DNA from: Symsagittifera roscoffensis
Lineage: Eukaryota > Xenacoelomorpha > Acoela > Convolutidae
NCBI RefSeq assembly: GCF_963678635.1
Contig: NC_087062.1
Span: forward strand, 34,075,651-34,139,650
Length of the DNA: 64,000 nt
Reading direction: 5' to 3'
Shown here: positions 1-11,308 of the stretch, piece by piece
Layout of the letters: the number at the start of each line of letters is the position of its first letter
Numbering within the stretch: the stretch's first letter is position 1
Program-made: the position numbers and the translations under genes
The notes under the pieces: generated by a model
The model's database searches: none
Told to the model about the DNA's origin: nothing
Seen by the model: the letters and a program-made list of their open reading frames with translations, nothing else

Positions 1-116
1 CTGGTCACCTCTTCCAGTCAAGTCTCCTATTGGTTCAGCTCAAGTGCTCCTGAACCACTTTCCCACTCGGCTGGTCACCTCTTCCAGTCAAGTCTCCTAT
101 TGGTTCAGCTAAGTTC
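1..116. repeat. 70-bp tandem repeat, about 1.6 copies
   Basis: The block starting CTGGTCACCTCTTCCAGTCA at position 1 recurs identically from position 71, giving a 70-bp period. The second copy breaks off near 112-116. The array may continue to the left of the window. Confidence 0.85.
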
Positions 117-2722
117 CAAGCTATCTGAAAACCCTTGACAACGCCCCACACTCGGGCTCTTTATTAAGGTTACTGGGTTAAATTACTAGGTTGATCGAAA
201 CGATCTAACTTGTAAAACAGTATGGGTATACTATTTAATTAATATAAAGGTTTGATCCAACTAATCTGGTGTCAAAGTCACTGTCTTTTTTCGTTTTATG
301 GTTTTTGTTCCTTTTTCTATTCTTTTTTGGTTTTTGTTTTGCTTTTTGTCTTTTTGCTCGTGTTTTTGTCCCCCTAGTTGCCCCTTTACTCGGTTAGCTA
401 AGCCTCGTTCGGAGAGCGTACCAGGAAGTTTTCTCGAGTTTTCTTAAAAAGCTATCACGGTACAACCGGAAGGTTTGCACGTTCCTGTCGAACCGCACCG
501 CCGGTACTCTAGAATGGGCATTCAGCCCGAAGCTGTCTCAAGTGGGTTCGACTCCGTAGTCTTGATGTCGTAAACACCCAGGAGCGCCATAAAAACACTA
601 TGTAACATTCGTATACTGCAGTCACACATGAGGCTTAAGAAAAATAGGCCCTATAACCATTAGCTCAAGAGTCAGGGACACTATCTCTTGTGTTTTTCTA
701 CCTCAAATCAGTCGGAGCCAATTCGGTTCGTTTGTGACATGAGACTACGACCCGTTACAGCTTAAAGGCTACTACTAAAATATCCCCCCACTCTAGAATT
801 AAGAACGTCCTCATACTCAGGTCTCTAGATACCCAAAATACATGAACGCCGTTAAAAACCGGGTTGGAACAATCCGTTACGTTACTTTTTATTAGACAGT
901 GGAACTTTGATCCATTTCAGATGGATCAACCTAAAACTCGCCTTACCTCAACATAACAATTATAAAACACACTCTAGAAATTTAAATTAGTACTCACATT
1001 GTAGCACGCTCAAGAATTGGGAGTAATCAAGTCGGTAATCAACTCGAGAATTAAATAATGTAACTAAAATGAGTTTAATGTTTGTCAGTTTTAACAACAA
1101 GAACAAGTTTGTACTCTAGGCTATAGTTTCTCGTGAACCATTGGGACACTCAAGCTCTCCAAATTTCCACCGAAGGTTCACTCTAGTCCAGTTTAGAATA
1201 ATACTCCAGTCAAGTCACAATAATACAGTTCGTGGGAATACGCTTCTTTCTGTTTCGAATGGGACAGCTCTACTCTAGATTATTACTGTGACGGAAATTG
1301 CGAATAGCAATTTCCTACTGATTTATCTTGCAACTTTCCCGCGATTGTCACTCGATTGTTCTGACTTCTCTTTTTTGACTTTCAGTTATCGCGAGAAAAT
1401 CGTGCATGAAAGGCTCCATTCGAATTTTTGAAAAATTAAATTTCACCCCAAAATTAAGTGTTTTTTGCTTCTCTCAAGGTCAAACTTCCAAATATGACCG
1501 ACTGGCACACTACTAGTAGTTCATGTCTGCTGGGTACTTGTTCTTTTCTTGCTGCTTCTGCAAAGTTTTGGAAACCGCTCATTGTTTGTGCTGATATAGG
1601 TAGCGCCGTCCGATGTTCCGTGCTGTACAGCTATTGTTCGCCAATGTTTAGAATACAATATTGATCTATCATGAAATCCACACCAACAAGGCAGTGTGAG
1701 CAGGGTAAACGCTGGACAATCAGGAAAACCTTGAAGTCTCCCAAAACCAGCGGGAAATTATTCAAAATAAATAAACGAATCTAACCTTAATGTTTTATAA
1801 TCAAAGCTAATTTCTGTAATTTACCGTGACTACTTCAAGAGGTATGATTTCAAGAAAAACTGAGCTTTTGAAACTTGAATATGCTTACTTCAACCGGTTA
1901 CTAACATAATAACCGGTTGGAACAATAATTGCCAATCGGTTAGTTTGAATAATTCCAACTGGTTTCGAGAGGATCAAGGTTTTTCTGATTGTCCCAGGAT
2001 TACCCGTTTTCCTCGGTTTTAATATCGCTAAATTAGCTGAGCAAGGTCTCAGCTCCGTTTCTATATGCTTGTCATGTAATCTTGACAGTTGTAAATAACG
2101 AATTTCTTTCACTTGTCGTTTGTCTTAGTGTCATCATCGTTATTTAATGATTTCAGATCTCAGACATCATAAATTCTCAAGTAAGTTCAGGTTTTAACCT
2201 TGACTTTTCCATAGAACCACTTCAGATTCCCTGCTGTCCTCCGAAGAAAAACTCGCTGGCTCAAATTTGTGACAACATGGTTCGCATTTTTATACTTGTG
2301 ATATAGAAGTTTTTCAAAAATTGTGGTAAATCATGCTCACTTTTTCCTGTGACCCAGTTATAATTCTTATACCGTCTAGAAATTTTAATTTCACGGCGCA
2401 ATCGCACCCACAGCTGATGTTTTTAAGCAATCTGTGACAGCCGCATGCGTATCAGGGTCAGTTAATGTAAAAAACTGCATTCGGAGAATTTTTTTGATTG
2501 CCAAAGTTTTACCTACTTCATAATTTAATTATATGTTGCTATCTAAGGTTACTACAATTCCAATGTTTAATGAATGGGCGACGTAACATAGGACCCTGAT
2601 GTAAATTTTGTTACCTGGATAGTTTCCACCTGGTAATTACAAAAAAGATGCGCGATGACGCATTCGAATATCGTTTGTTGAATTCTAATTGCAATATATT
2701 TATAATGACTCCTTTTTTCTAG
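117..2722. other. Intergenic, upstream of eIF3G
   Basis: I see no supported gene here. Open frames are short and have no family similarity that I recognise. Positions 300-400 are T-rich low-complexity sequence. The heptamer ACTCTAG recurs six times between about 505 and 1275. An uncharacterised noncoding first exon or promoter of eIF3G may lie here but cannot be pinned down from sequence alone. Confidence 0.5.
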
Positions 2723-2727
2723 ATAGC

Positions 2728-5700
2728 ATGGTTGAATCAAGAGATGAAGTTCCTGCGACGCCAAAGGCGACAAATGGTGAGCCAATCAATTGGGCTGATT
2801 TAGTCGACTACGAAGAAACCAAAGCTTCAAAAGGTTCATCGTTACCTTCTAATAATGCAGTAACAGCTTCAATTCCAGTGCTGAAACCGAATGAGCAAGA
2901 CGTTCAAATAGAGTACAACAACGACGGAGATAAAGTTGAAACCGAATATCGGATTAATCCCGATACGAACAAAAAAGAAAAGGTTTGTGTTTCGTAATCT
3001 GATTTTAGAATTGGCTCGTAAAATAAAACTAAGTCAAAAGTACAGTTTGATGCTCATATTGGATTGTTACTGAAGCATTTTTTTAAAGCCGTTTTTGGGA
3101 TAGTAAATGTTGCGAATTTGATGGGCTGTACTACTGCTTCTTTCAGGCTATTGTTTGAAGAATTTGAAAGGTCATATTTTGGGCCAGAATCCCAACTCCT
3201 TCATCTAGACTGATCACCCAATTAGATCTTTTTCAGTTTTTTGAAGATTTCTTTTGAAGTTCTTGACGACATCGATAATTCAGAAACCAAAAAGTTTAGA
3301 ATTACACTTTAATCACAACTCCCTTAGTTTCCTCGAAAGCACGAGTTCGGTTACTCGATAGGACCTAAATGTACGTGTTCTTTGACATGACGCGATTTTT
3401 TTTTTGCAAAAACGATTCACATTCATTTCTAGTGCTGTTGTAGAGGAGGGACGGTTAAAGTAAATATTTTTAATGACAATGCATTAAATGCTGACTTGAA
3501 TTAATTCCTGCAATATTGTTTATTGATGTATTTATATAATGCTGGTATGGGCCCTATCCAGCTTGTGCACGACCGTACCAAAGCGGAAGGGCCCCTTTTA
3601 TAATTTAACTTTTTTTTCTTAGCCCTTCTGGTAACAATTTATTGCAAGATCAATCATAACACAAGCGAAGCGTAGTGTATTATTACGAAAAAAAATTTTC
3701 CAAGCTAAGTCACAAAGAAAAGTGCTTATTTGTTGGAAATTTTGGTATATTTCAATTTAATTTTTTTAAGCTTATTTAAGCATAGGCAATTTAATAGCAT
3801 AAATCGCTGCTTTATTTTTGGCAAGTGTTAGGTCCGGTTTGAAAAAAAAACAGTTATTTTGAAAACGTATCGGGTTTATTGTTTTCTGTTGTTTTTTTTG
3901 GCGACGCTTTGGAAAGTTTTTGCGCTTTTGAGGATTTTGAGGATTTTTGACCTGATTATTTTTAATTCTTTCATTTCCTCAAATATTAAAAGCACAAATC
4001 TGAGATGAAAGTTTCAATCAGTAGAGGAAATCATGGGTATGTTCGTTTCTCAAGTGGCTTTTTCCTAAATTTGGTGGAAAAAAAGGTATGGTCTCAAACA
4101 TAGCTCTAGGGTGAAATTCCCTAGAGCTAATGCTCTGAAGCCTATTCTACTACTACTACTACTATACCCATTTTTTGATATTTTGGTTAATTTTCAAATT
4201 TCTCAAAAACTACTCTGCGAAATTGGAGATAAGGAGCGAAAGCACAAAAAACGAATTGTGCGACCCTCCTCTGCACAAGAGTCTATGCCTATGTCTTAAA
4301 AAGTTATATTATTAGGAAAGGTCCAATCTTTGAAATGTTGCATGTTTTTTTTCTAAAAACTAACCTGCCGATTCAGAGTTTGATAGTTTATCAAATTAAT
4401 ATGGTGCTTAGATTTTGACCCCGTAATCTGTTACGCCCTACAGCCTCGTCTTTTCATATTTCTGAGTTTGATAGTGAATGAGCGCACGTCTGAACTGAAC
4501 TACAGAGAAAAGCTGACTGGTTTTTTGTAGTAACAAAATTTGCAGCTTTAATTTCGTATTTATCGTCATTTAGTTTGTAGAACAATAAAAGGTTTATAAC
4601 TTCCAATCGATAGCATATGGGAAAAACATCAAGCTGCACGAGTGACTTCTTGTAATTGCAATTGAGTCCAACCCAACGAGTACACCTCCTGTTAAAAGAT
4701 TCCAACTTTGCTAAATCAGTTTTGGAAGGCGACCAATGAGTGAACCGTAGGTGAGGATAGAAATGATGCAACTTGAATAAAATTGAAAGTTGTTGTTTTG
4801 ATTTGTGCTTGCGGGAGCGTTACGTCTCAGCTTAAATTTCACTTCGTTGCTTTTCTGTAATTTATCGGTGATATGCGTTGACCATGATAAATTGCCAGTG
4901 AAAATGATGCCAAGAAAAAAATGGGGGCTCGTCAACTATATGACCATGAAGAAAGAATCAGGTGTAGTAGACGTATGCTTGAAAAACTTAGGAACTTTGC
5001 ATTTATCAGGGTTCAAGTCCAATTAATTTTCATTACACCTATTAAGTAGGGAGTTCAGGTCGGCTTGCGGTAGTGCTTCGGATGTACTGCAGCATTTTAA
5101 GTCGTCAGCAAACATTGAAGGATTGCAAATCCGGTATATCATTCACGAAAATAAGAAAGACCAACGGGCCAAGTATGCTGCCTTGGGGGACTCCCCTGGA
5201 AACAGAAACGACCTGTTAGAGAAAACCGTCAATGCGAACACGTTGAAAGCGCCCTGATATGTAAAATTTCATTAAGTCAAGAAAATTATGTTCAGAGCCA
5301 AAACTCGCCAGTTTAATAAGAAGTTTTTGATAGGGAACTGAATCAAAGTCCTATTTGACGTCAGCATAGAACACAAATGAAGATACTCATTTCGTGGTTT
5401 TCAAAAATCTGATTGCAGAAGGTAAGAAGTTGGGTGACAGTCGAACGCCTGGTCATAAAACCAAACTGATGACAAGAAATTTTAGGCCTTATGCAGATAT
5501 ACTTTAAATTAAACAAAATACGCCCGAGGCCAAGAGATAAATTTGGAAGAAAACTAATACCACGATAAATATACACTTCAAATCGACTACCTTTTTTGAA
5601 AGAATCACTCCTTGTGAAAGAACAGAGAGTGTAAAAGAACTTAAGTCATCGTAAAGATGTGAGAGCTGAAAAACCAGAGTATAATTTTTGATGCCACCTG

Positions 5701-8700
5701 GCACCGTGGAATTGAAAAGCAAGATTTCAAGCGGATTGTCACTTATGGGTGGGTTCAAGTTTGTACTGTTCTTAATCAAGGTCATTAAACAAGGAAAAAA
5801 GGTGGATACCGTAGAGTTTGATTTGTGGAACGAGCGCCAGTCAACATTTGGCAGGTTAAAGTCACCACCTACCATAAAGTAGCTGCCGCAAAGGTTACCA
5901 CGCTTAATACGCTCGCTTTGAAAAATGACATGAGCTGCTAAGAAGAAATCACTGAGTTCATCGAAGGTTGTGCGGAAAGAAGAAGCAGGGGGGGGGTTTA
6001 TATTGATACAATGCAGAGAATAAATGACACGGAAAAAAGCAAGGTATCGCAACCGACGTTCGAATCACACATTATTGGGTAAATGTCAAAAACAGTCTGT
6101 GCAAGTTCTCATTGCAATAAGATTACCTCTGTGAGCACCTAAAGTTTGATCAGACCTCGCAATAACAACGAAGTCAGAGAAAGGACAGATACATGAAGAA
6201 TCCACAGTAGAGTTAAGCCAAGTTTCGCTCAAGTAGATGATGTTGCAGCTCCAGGCGTGTAAAATATTATCAAAACTTAACCGCCCATCCAAGGAAAGTA
6301 AACGGTTATCGACGAAAAGTATTTCGCATCGCAAAGTGTTTCAAGTATCGACGAAAAGTATTTCGTCGATACCTGATAACTGCTTAGGATCGATGTTGAA
6401 GTTTCTTTCAGACCTTCTCTAAATGTACAGATGCATTGAAAGATTGTACTGACAGTGGAACAGCTTGTTTCAAATGAGTTTGAGTGATTTTGCTGTTTCG
6501 TTGGTTGAGTTTGCAACTGAAAGTGATTTAGATAAATTAGTTACAGAAGGTGCTGACGGCATAAAAAAATTCAGTATCCAGCCAAAAGCCACTGGAAGAT
6601 TTTCAAATTTAGTTATCCGAATATAAAATATGTATTTTTGAAATAAACCACTTCCTTGTTAGTCTGAAAATCACCCAGTCTTGATATAGCAAGACAACGT
6701 CCTGACAAGTAATCAACTAGTAAACCGAATATAGCAACGACCCTTGGTTCTATAGAGCTCCAGTTTATCCTGCAGAAATTGGTGAGCGAATAATTTTTTA
6801 GGGTCAATGAAGATGGCAGGACATATTGGTGATGTCTGCGAAGACAGTAAACTGGTTTTGACGAAGGGACAACACATGTTGCAAGCTTTGCAGTTAATGA
6901 TGACTCATGAGCAAAGATTTTTTCAGTGGCCATGAAATCCCGACGCGCCATTCTAATTTACGAGTAAAACCTTTCTCGGCTTGCTTAGGCTTAGTGCTGG
7001 ACGAGGAGTTTTTCAGTTAATGCAGCTAGGGCATCGATTGTAGCAAACTTCCACCGAAAATTTAATTTGATTGTGGAGCAACAGCTTTAACGTTTCGAAG
7101 TAGCTATACAGACGTGAGATCACTCAATAGGTTATTAGGTTTCACTTGTCTCAATATTTTTACAAATCAGAAAACATAGAATGTTATTTAAACAAGATAG
7201 GTATGACGCAAATGTGTTATCGGATACTTAAAGAAAATGGCTTGCCATTTTAGTCGATGCTTCATAATTGTTAAGGAACGATGTTTTTAATTACATTTAA
7301 ATGTGCAGATGAAAAGGCACATTTACTTGCGGAACAGCTTTAGTTTTGATTTAATTTCGGAATTGAATGTGGCGGTAACGGAATCCAGTATCTGGAACCT
7401 TTGTAGAGGCTTGTTTAAGTTTCCAATTTTCTGGTGTAGAAGTCATGCAGGTGATTCAATGGAAATTGTTTTTAAACTTGCGAAGCAAAGTGTATTAGTA
7501 CGAGCTCTTTTTTTCGTTACTAAGTCGCGCAAATCAAATTGCTACTTTTGATGGCAGTTTTGATTCGGTAGGCTGCTGAAAGAGTATAATGTCATAAGTG
7601 GTTTGAAATTTGATTAGTAAAAAGTTAACACAGTTGATGCATTTTTAATTCAAATGAATCGAAGAAAGTCATTTGTTTCAATTAGCAGTACAATGATAAA
7701 AAGCTCGATTTCAGAAGTTTTCCAACTCCATGTATCTCGTAATTTTTTGAAATGCATTATTTATACATAATTTAGCCTAATGCTTTCCAATTTATTGCAT
7801 GCAAAATTGTGTCTTTTGAATTTGGTGCTACTTATGCTGCATCGAATTGGCAATTTATTAGCATATGTAGCTGTGTTATTGGTGCCTAGTTTTTGAGGAT
7901 TTTAAGCATCTGTGTCTAAGAGGTTAGTGCGTGAGACTCGAGTTCGCCAGGTTGTAGATTCGAATCCGACAAGTACCCGAGTTCTTGCTTAGTCGAGGCC
8001 TATTTCTACAATTTCTTATTTCACTTGATAGAGCTGCTTTTTGGTCGTGTTCTCGCAAGATTTGCGAAGCACAGCTTTGCCTCTGTTTTAAGCAGAGTTT
8101 TCCTTGAGTGTAAGGCTTCTAATTTTTTATCAGTTTTTCTAACGAACCTATTGTGATGTTCTCTGGGCTACACGCATTGTGCTTATTGTTCCGACCTTTG
8201 AAAATGGAGAGGAACTCGTATTCGCGAGTGTTTCAGTTTTTTTGTTTTCCATGCAAAATTAGGTACAACAAATAGACATGGCTTGATTGATAATCATATT
8301 AAAGCCCTTTCAGTCAAGATTTGAACGACATTAAAACTTTCTAAAGATTTTTCCATTGTCAAGAAAAAACGGTTCGAAATTTTCGATTATTCGACTATTT
8401 TCGAGCGAGTAAAGCGAGAGAGCAGGCTTATTTTATTTAAAACTGAAAGCTTATATCATAAATAATTATTGTAAATTAAATAATAATGTTGAATAATAAT
8501 AATTAAATAAAAATAAATAATAATAATATTGTCTGAGTCAAAGGCTTTTATGTGATATAACGCAGGACCCATTTCTGATTTTGCGTGGAAAAGAAGAGAA
8601 AAATTAAAAGACACTCGAAGTTGCTCCCCATTTCTGAATCGCCAGAACACAGATATTACCACATAGGTTTTGATGCAAACTTTTGCCAAAAAAACTTTCA

Positions 8701-9489
8701 TTAAATTAATTGATAGCGGTATCATTTTGTTTAGGGCAAATAGAAGTAAAAAATCTTTGCAAGCCCAAATAAAAAGTGTTTTTTTTTCTACAGGTGGTGA
8801 CCGTGTACAGGCAAGAAAAGAAGCTGGTAAATAAATCAATTGCAACGAGAAAGAGATTGGCTAAATTCGGAGCATCTGCTGTTGACGAACCTGGTCCAAA
8901 CAAAGCCACGACGCAGATATCAATCGAAGAAATATCAATGAAGTTCGTGTCAACAAAAGACACAGGCACTCTTGGCGATGAAGATGAAATGGTGAAATTG
9001 CAGATTGGCGACAAACTGATTTCGTGTAGACATTGTGGAGCTACAACTCACTTGTCTGCGCAGTGTACTTTGAAATCACAAATGGAGCAATATAACAAGC
9101 TTTCCCAGGAAATGTCTGGACAGAAGAAACCGGGCTCTATGGAACCGGTAGCCAATGGAAGCTATGTACCCCCAAGTCTGAGAGGAAAAGCAGGCGCAGC
9201 AGGACCCGGTGGTGCTGGAGGAATGGCGAGAAATGACCAGAATTGCATTCGAGTTTCCAACCTTCCCGACTTCGTGGACGACATGTACCTGAAAGAGCTG
9301 TTCAAACAGAAAGGAAGCATTGAGAGAGTGTTCTTGGCTAAAGATCGAACCACCAAAGCCAGTAAAGGCTTCGCGTTTGTGACATACAGAGAGAGAAGTT
9401 CAGCAGAAGCTGCAATCGAGACCTTCAACCGACACAGATTGGGGTGTTTAATCTTGAGCGTCGAGTGGGCACAGCCTTCCACACGTTAA
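2728..9489 (+). CDS. eif3g: Eukaryotic translation initiation factor 3 subunit G
   Basis: This is the RNA-binding subunit of the eIF3 complex, which helps recruit mRNA to the 40S ribosome in the cytoplasm and supports scanning and reinitiation. Coding exons are 2728-2982 (donor AAG|GTTTGT) and 8794-9486 plus stop TAA to 9489, joined in phase 0 to give 316 aa; the human protein is about 320. The N-terminal eIF3G region runs to about residue 135 and includes the family-like stretch [18 protein letters not shown] zinc knuckle follows (C163, C166, H171, C176), then the YVPPSLR linker motif, then one C-terminal RRM (about 236-312) with RNP2 IRVSNL and RNP1 KGFAFVTY. The family-typical ending VEWAQPSTR is present. 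The start ATG at 2728 follows a polypyrimidine-AG by 5 nt, so an upstream noncoding exon or a trans-spliced leader is likely. The single 5.8-kb intron holds a LINE relic and repeats. Confidence 0.95.
3655..3840 (+). repeat. Dispersed repeat family A, 5' part
   Basis: It starts with the family head ACACAAGCGAAGCGTAGTGT and the CCAAGCTAAGTCAC motif. It continues to the segment GGCAATTTAATAGCATAAAT...GCTGCTTTATTT, which recurs near 7855 and 32725. It lies in the eIF3G intron. Confidence 0.6.
4147..4380. repeat. (CTA)n microsatellite and two monomers of the ~155-bp repeat
   Basis: A run of CTA triplets (4147-4165) is followed by two copies, about 151 bp apart, of the TTTCT(C)xAAAACTAxxCTGC motif at about 4200 and 4351. 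This motif also anchors the repeats at 14340-15060. Confidence 0.5.
4454..6334 (-). pseudogene. Decayed non-LTR retrotransposon (LINE) with endonuclease and reverse transcriptase remnants
   Basis: Reading the minus strand from 6334 downward gives, in broken frames, the order of an APE-type LINE ORF2. First come endonuclease pieces ([10 protein letters not shown] near 6220; [12 protein letters not shown] near 5860). Reverse transcriptase pieces follow: [16 protein letters not shown] near 5450, [19 protein letters not shown] near 5150-5200, [11 protein letters not shown] near 4880. The C-terminal part is near 4500-4770 ([15 protein letters not shown]). Frameshifts and stops occur throughout, and the FADD-containing segment is not evident. 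The clade looks CR1/jockey-like, and the copy is far older than the intact LINE at 54.5-58.8 kb. Confidence 0.8.
6345..6372. other. Perfect 12-bp hairpin
   Basis: GTATCGACGAAA and TTTCGTCGATAC are perfect inverted copies separated by AGTA. A partial direct repeat of the same segment (TATCGACGAAAAGTATTTCG) lies at 6307-6326. Confidence 0.85.
6400..7480. other. eIF3G intron sequence without recognisable content
   Basis: This is intronic sequence between the LINE relic and a family A repeat. Open frames up to 112 codons occur on both strands, but none has a recognisable motif. Confidence 0.4.
7490..8436 (+). repeat. Dispersed repeat family A, long copy with tRNA-like core
   Basis: The copy begins at GTATTAGTACGAGC with the AAGTCGCGCAAATCAAATTG motif. 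It includes GGCAATTTATTAGCATATGT at about 7850. A tRNA-like segment follows: A-box-like TAAGAGGTTAGTGCGTG near 7917 and B-box-like AGATTCGAATCC near 7962. Next is a TTGCGAAGCACAGCTTTGCC stem near 8072. It ends with the family tail GAGCGAGTAAAGCGAGAGAG at 8405-8430. Shared order with copies at 19.3-20.4, 32.5-32.9 and 51.2-52.1 kb supports one family. Confidence 0.65.
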
Positions 9490-9520
9490 AATTATTAATA
9501 TGCAAGTGTGGATTTTTTAT

Positions 9521-9526
9521 ATTAAA
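9521..9526 (+). terminator. Probable poly(A) signal of eIF3G
   Basis: An ATTAAA hexamer lies 32 nt after the eIF3G stop codon. This is the closest canonical-type variant, and the 3' UTR would be very short. Confidence 0.45.
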
Positions 9527-9529
9527 ATG

Positions 9530-10852
9530 AATTGCTGTTCAGCTTAACGAAGTATCGGGTATTCATTGTTGTAAATGGAAATGGCAATTTAATTTTCATT
9601 ACGCGGTTTTATAGATACAGTTTTCTGAGTTAGCTATAACTGAAACTCAAGCTGCAATTCTCAAGACCGATAAGTTTTTAATCCATTCTGCAGAATTGGT
9701 TCAAAACCAAAAGCTGTTTTTATCATTTGTCCACCATAAATCGAATCAAACTAAAATATCACCCATGCCATACTTTTGCGACTACTTAAATGGGGAGAGG
9801 GGGATTTTTTTATGGTAGGGTTTTTATTGGTTTACGTTTTCAAGCGTGGGTTCTGTTCTAATTTAAACTGTTTTACTATTGCTGAAATTTCACAGATTTG
9901 TAAATTTACCACTGATATTGAGTCTTTTTTTCTCGTTTTTCTTTAAATGTTACAACAGTTTTACGTGTTATATTGACTTAGTCAACTTGTTCTGCGTAAT
10001 TTCGAGGGCAAAATGTATCCGTTTGGGATCTGTTTGAGTTTGGATGGGTCGTAAAAACTTTGAAGTACAGTGAAATTTTTTATGACAACAGTTTTTTTTT
10101 CGGATCAACAGGTTTCGACCCAAAGATGAACTTCATCTGATACAAATATGAAGTTTTTCAAGCTGTATTTTTTTTTCAAATTTCGTCAAGTTATTTTTTC
10201 AAGTAATTTTTCAGAAGTTTTTTTGACTTGCGCAATGTGTTTTTTTGCATCGCAAGTGTTGCGAAGCTCTGCTTCGCCTCTTTGTGAAACAATTTTTTTG
10301 TGTTCAATATTTTTGTGTCGCCATCTGTCTCGCTTAATTTTTTCTCGCCATAAATAATCATTGGAATGCGTCGAGTGATATTCCACATTTAACTCCTTTC
10401 AGTCTTGATTCGAACAATATTTTCAGAAATTCAACAACTTTTTCCGATTTTGAGATAAACCGGTTTTAAATTTTTGAGTTTTAGTCATTTATCGAGCAAG
10501 TAAAGCGAGCGAATATGTCTTATGAAAGAAAATTTTTTCAGTTAACCAGTGAAAATTTTTTTTCTCTAGGAAATCTAGTTTTGAAGGCTTCATTTATTTC
10601 TTTCTTAAAATTCATTCCTTAGCAATAAAATTTTAAGAAAAATTAAAAGTTATGTTTTTAAAAGCTTTGTTTGTTATCAACTTTTCGATGACAGCTTGTC
10701 GATTCTGCCTAATTTTGTAATCCTTTTATCACTCCAATTTTTTAAACAGTATGATTGGTCGGAACATCTGTGCTGCTTTTGCAGCAACTGGATATCCTCG
10801 TTACAGTATATGCATTTGCAGCGCTCAATTACAATCATTGCTGCTGATATTA
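9530..10852. other. Intergenic between eIF3G and the LTR element
   Basis: Apart from the family A copy at 10220-10520, I see only AT-rich sequence with no supported gene. Confidence 0.5.
10220..10520 (+). repeat. Dispersed repeat family A, 3' part
   Basis: It carries the GCGAAGC/GCTTCGC stem near 10260, then the ATGCGTCGAGTGATAT segment. The tail GAGCAAGTAAAGCGAGCGAA follows at about 10494. It lies 3' of eIF3G. Confidence 0.6.
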
Positions 10853-11052
10853 TGTTGAAAACGCTTGTGCAGTATTTAATTCCAATAAAGATAATCAACT
10901 TGATCTTGCAAAGTTAACAATAATAGTGACTATCTAGATTATCCAAGGGTGACAGACTGTTCCAAGGACAGCACCTGCTAATAGATTAATAAGCACCACG
11001 AATGACAGTTGATTGACAGCTTGCAATTTGAACTAAATAACACTACATGACA
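10853..11052 (-). repeat. 3' LTR of the deleted retrotransposon
   Basis: This direct repeat of 13361-13563 has the same termini (TGTTGAAAAC at the plus-strand left end, GACA at the right end). It is the 3' LTR because coding and PPT orientation are on the minus strand. Confidence 0.88.
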
Positions 11053-11063
11053 CTTCCCCTTCA
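11053..11063 (-). promoter_or_regulatory. Polypurine tract of the retrotransposon
   Basis: The minus strand reads TGAAGGGGAAG directly before the 3' LTR start TGTCATG, the position expected for the plus-strand primer. Confidence 0.75.
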
Positions 11064-11308
11064 ATAGATGAAATTTTAGATGCCTGAAAATTTAATGACA
11101 ACATGTTGATTAAGAATTACTGATGAGAAAATACTGAGTGTTTGTTTAAAGAATGAATAACAACTTTTCTGACAACGATTTTTATCAACTAAAAAATCAC
11201 TTAGCAGTGATGGCGTTTGAGTTTTAGTCAATGAAGACCCACCCTCTCCCTGGGCTAAATAGGCTAATAGTTTTGTTTTATGTTTCAGTTTAATTGTTTC
11301 CTTTTAGA

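Noticed and set aside
8456-8845. 129-codon minus-strand frame next to eIF3G exon 2
   Set aside because: It lies antisense to the acceptor region and AT-rich intron of eIF3G and has no motif; it is a shadow frame.
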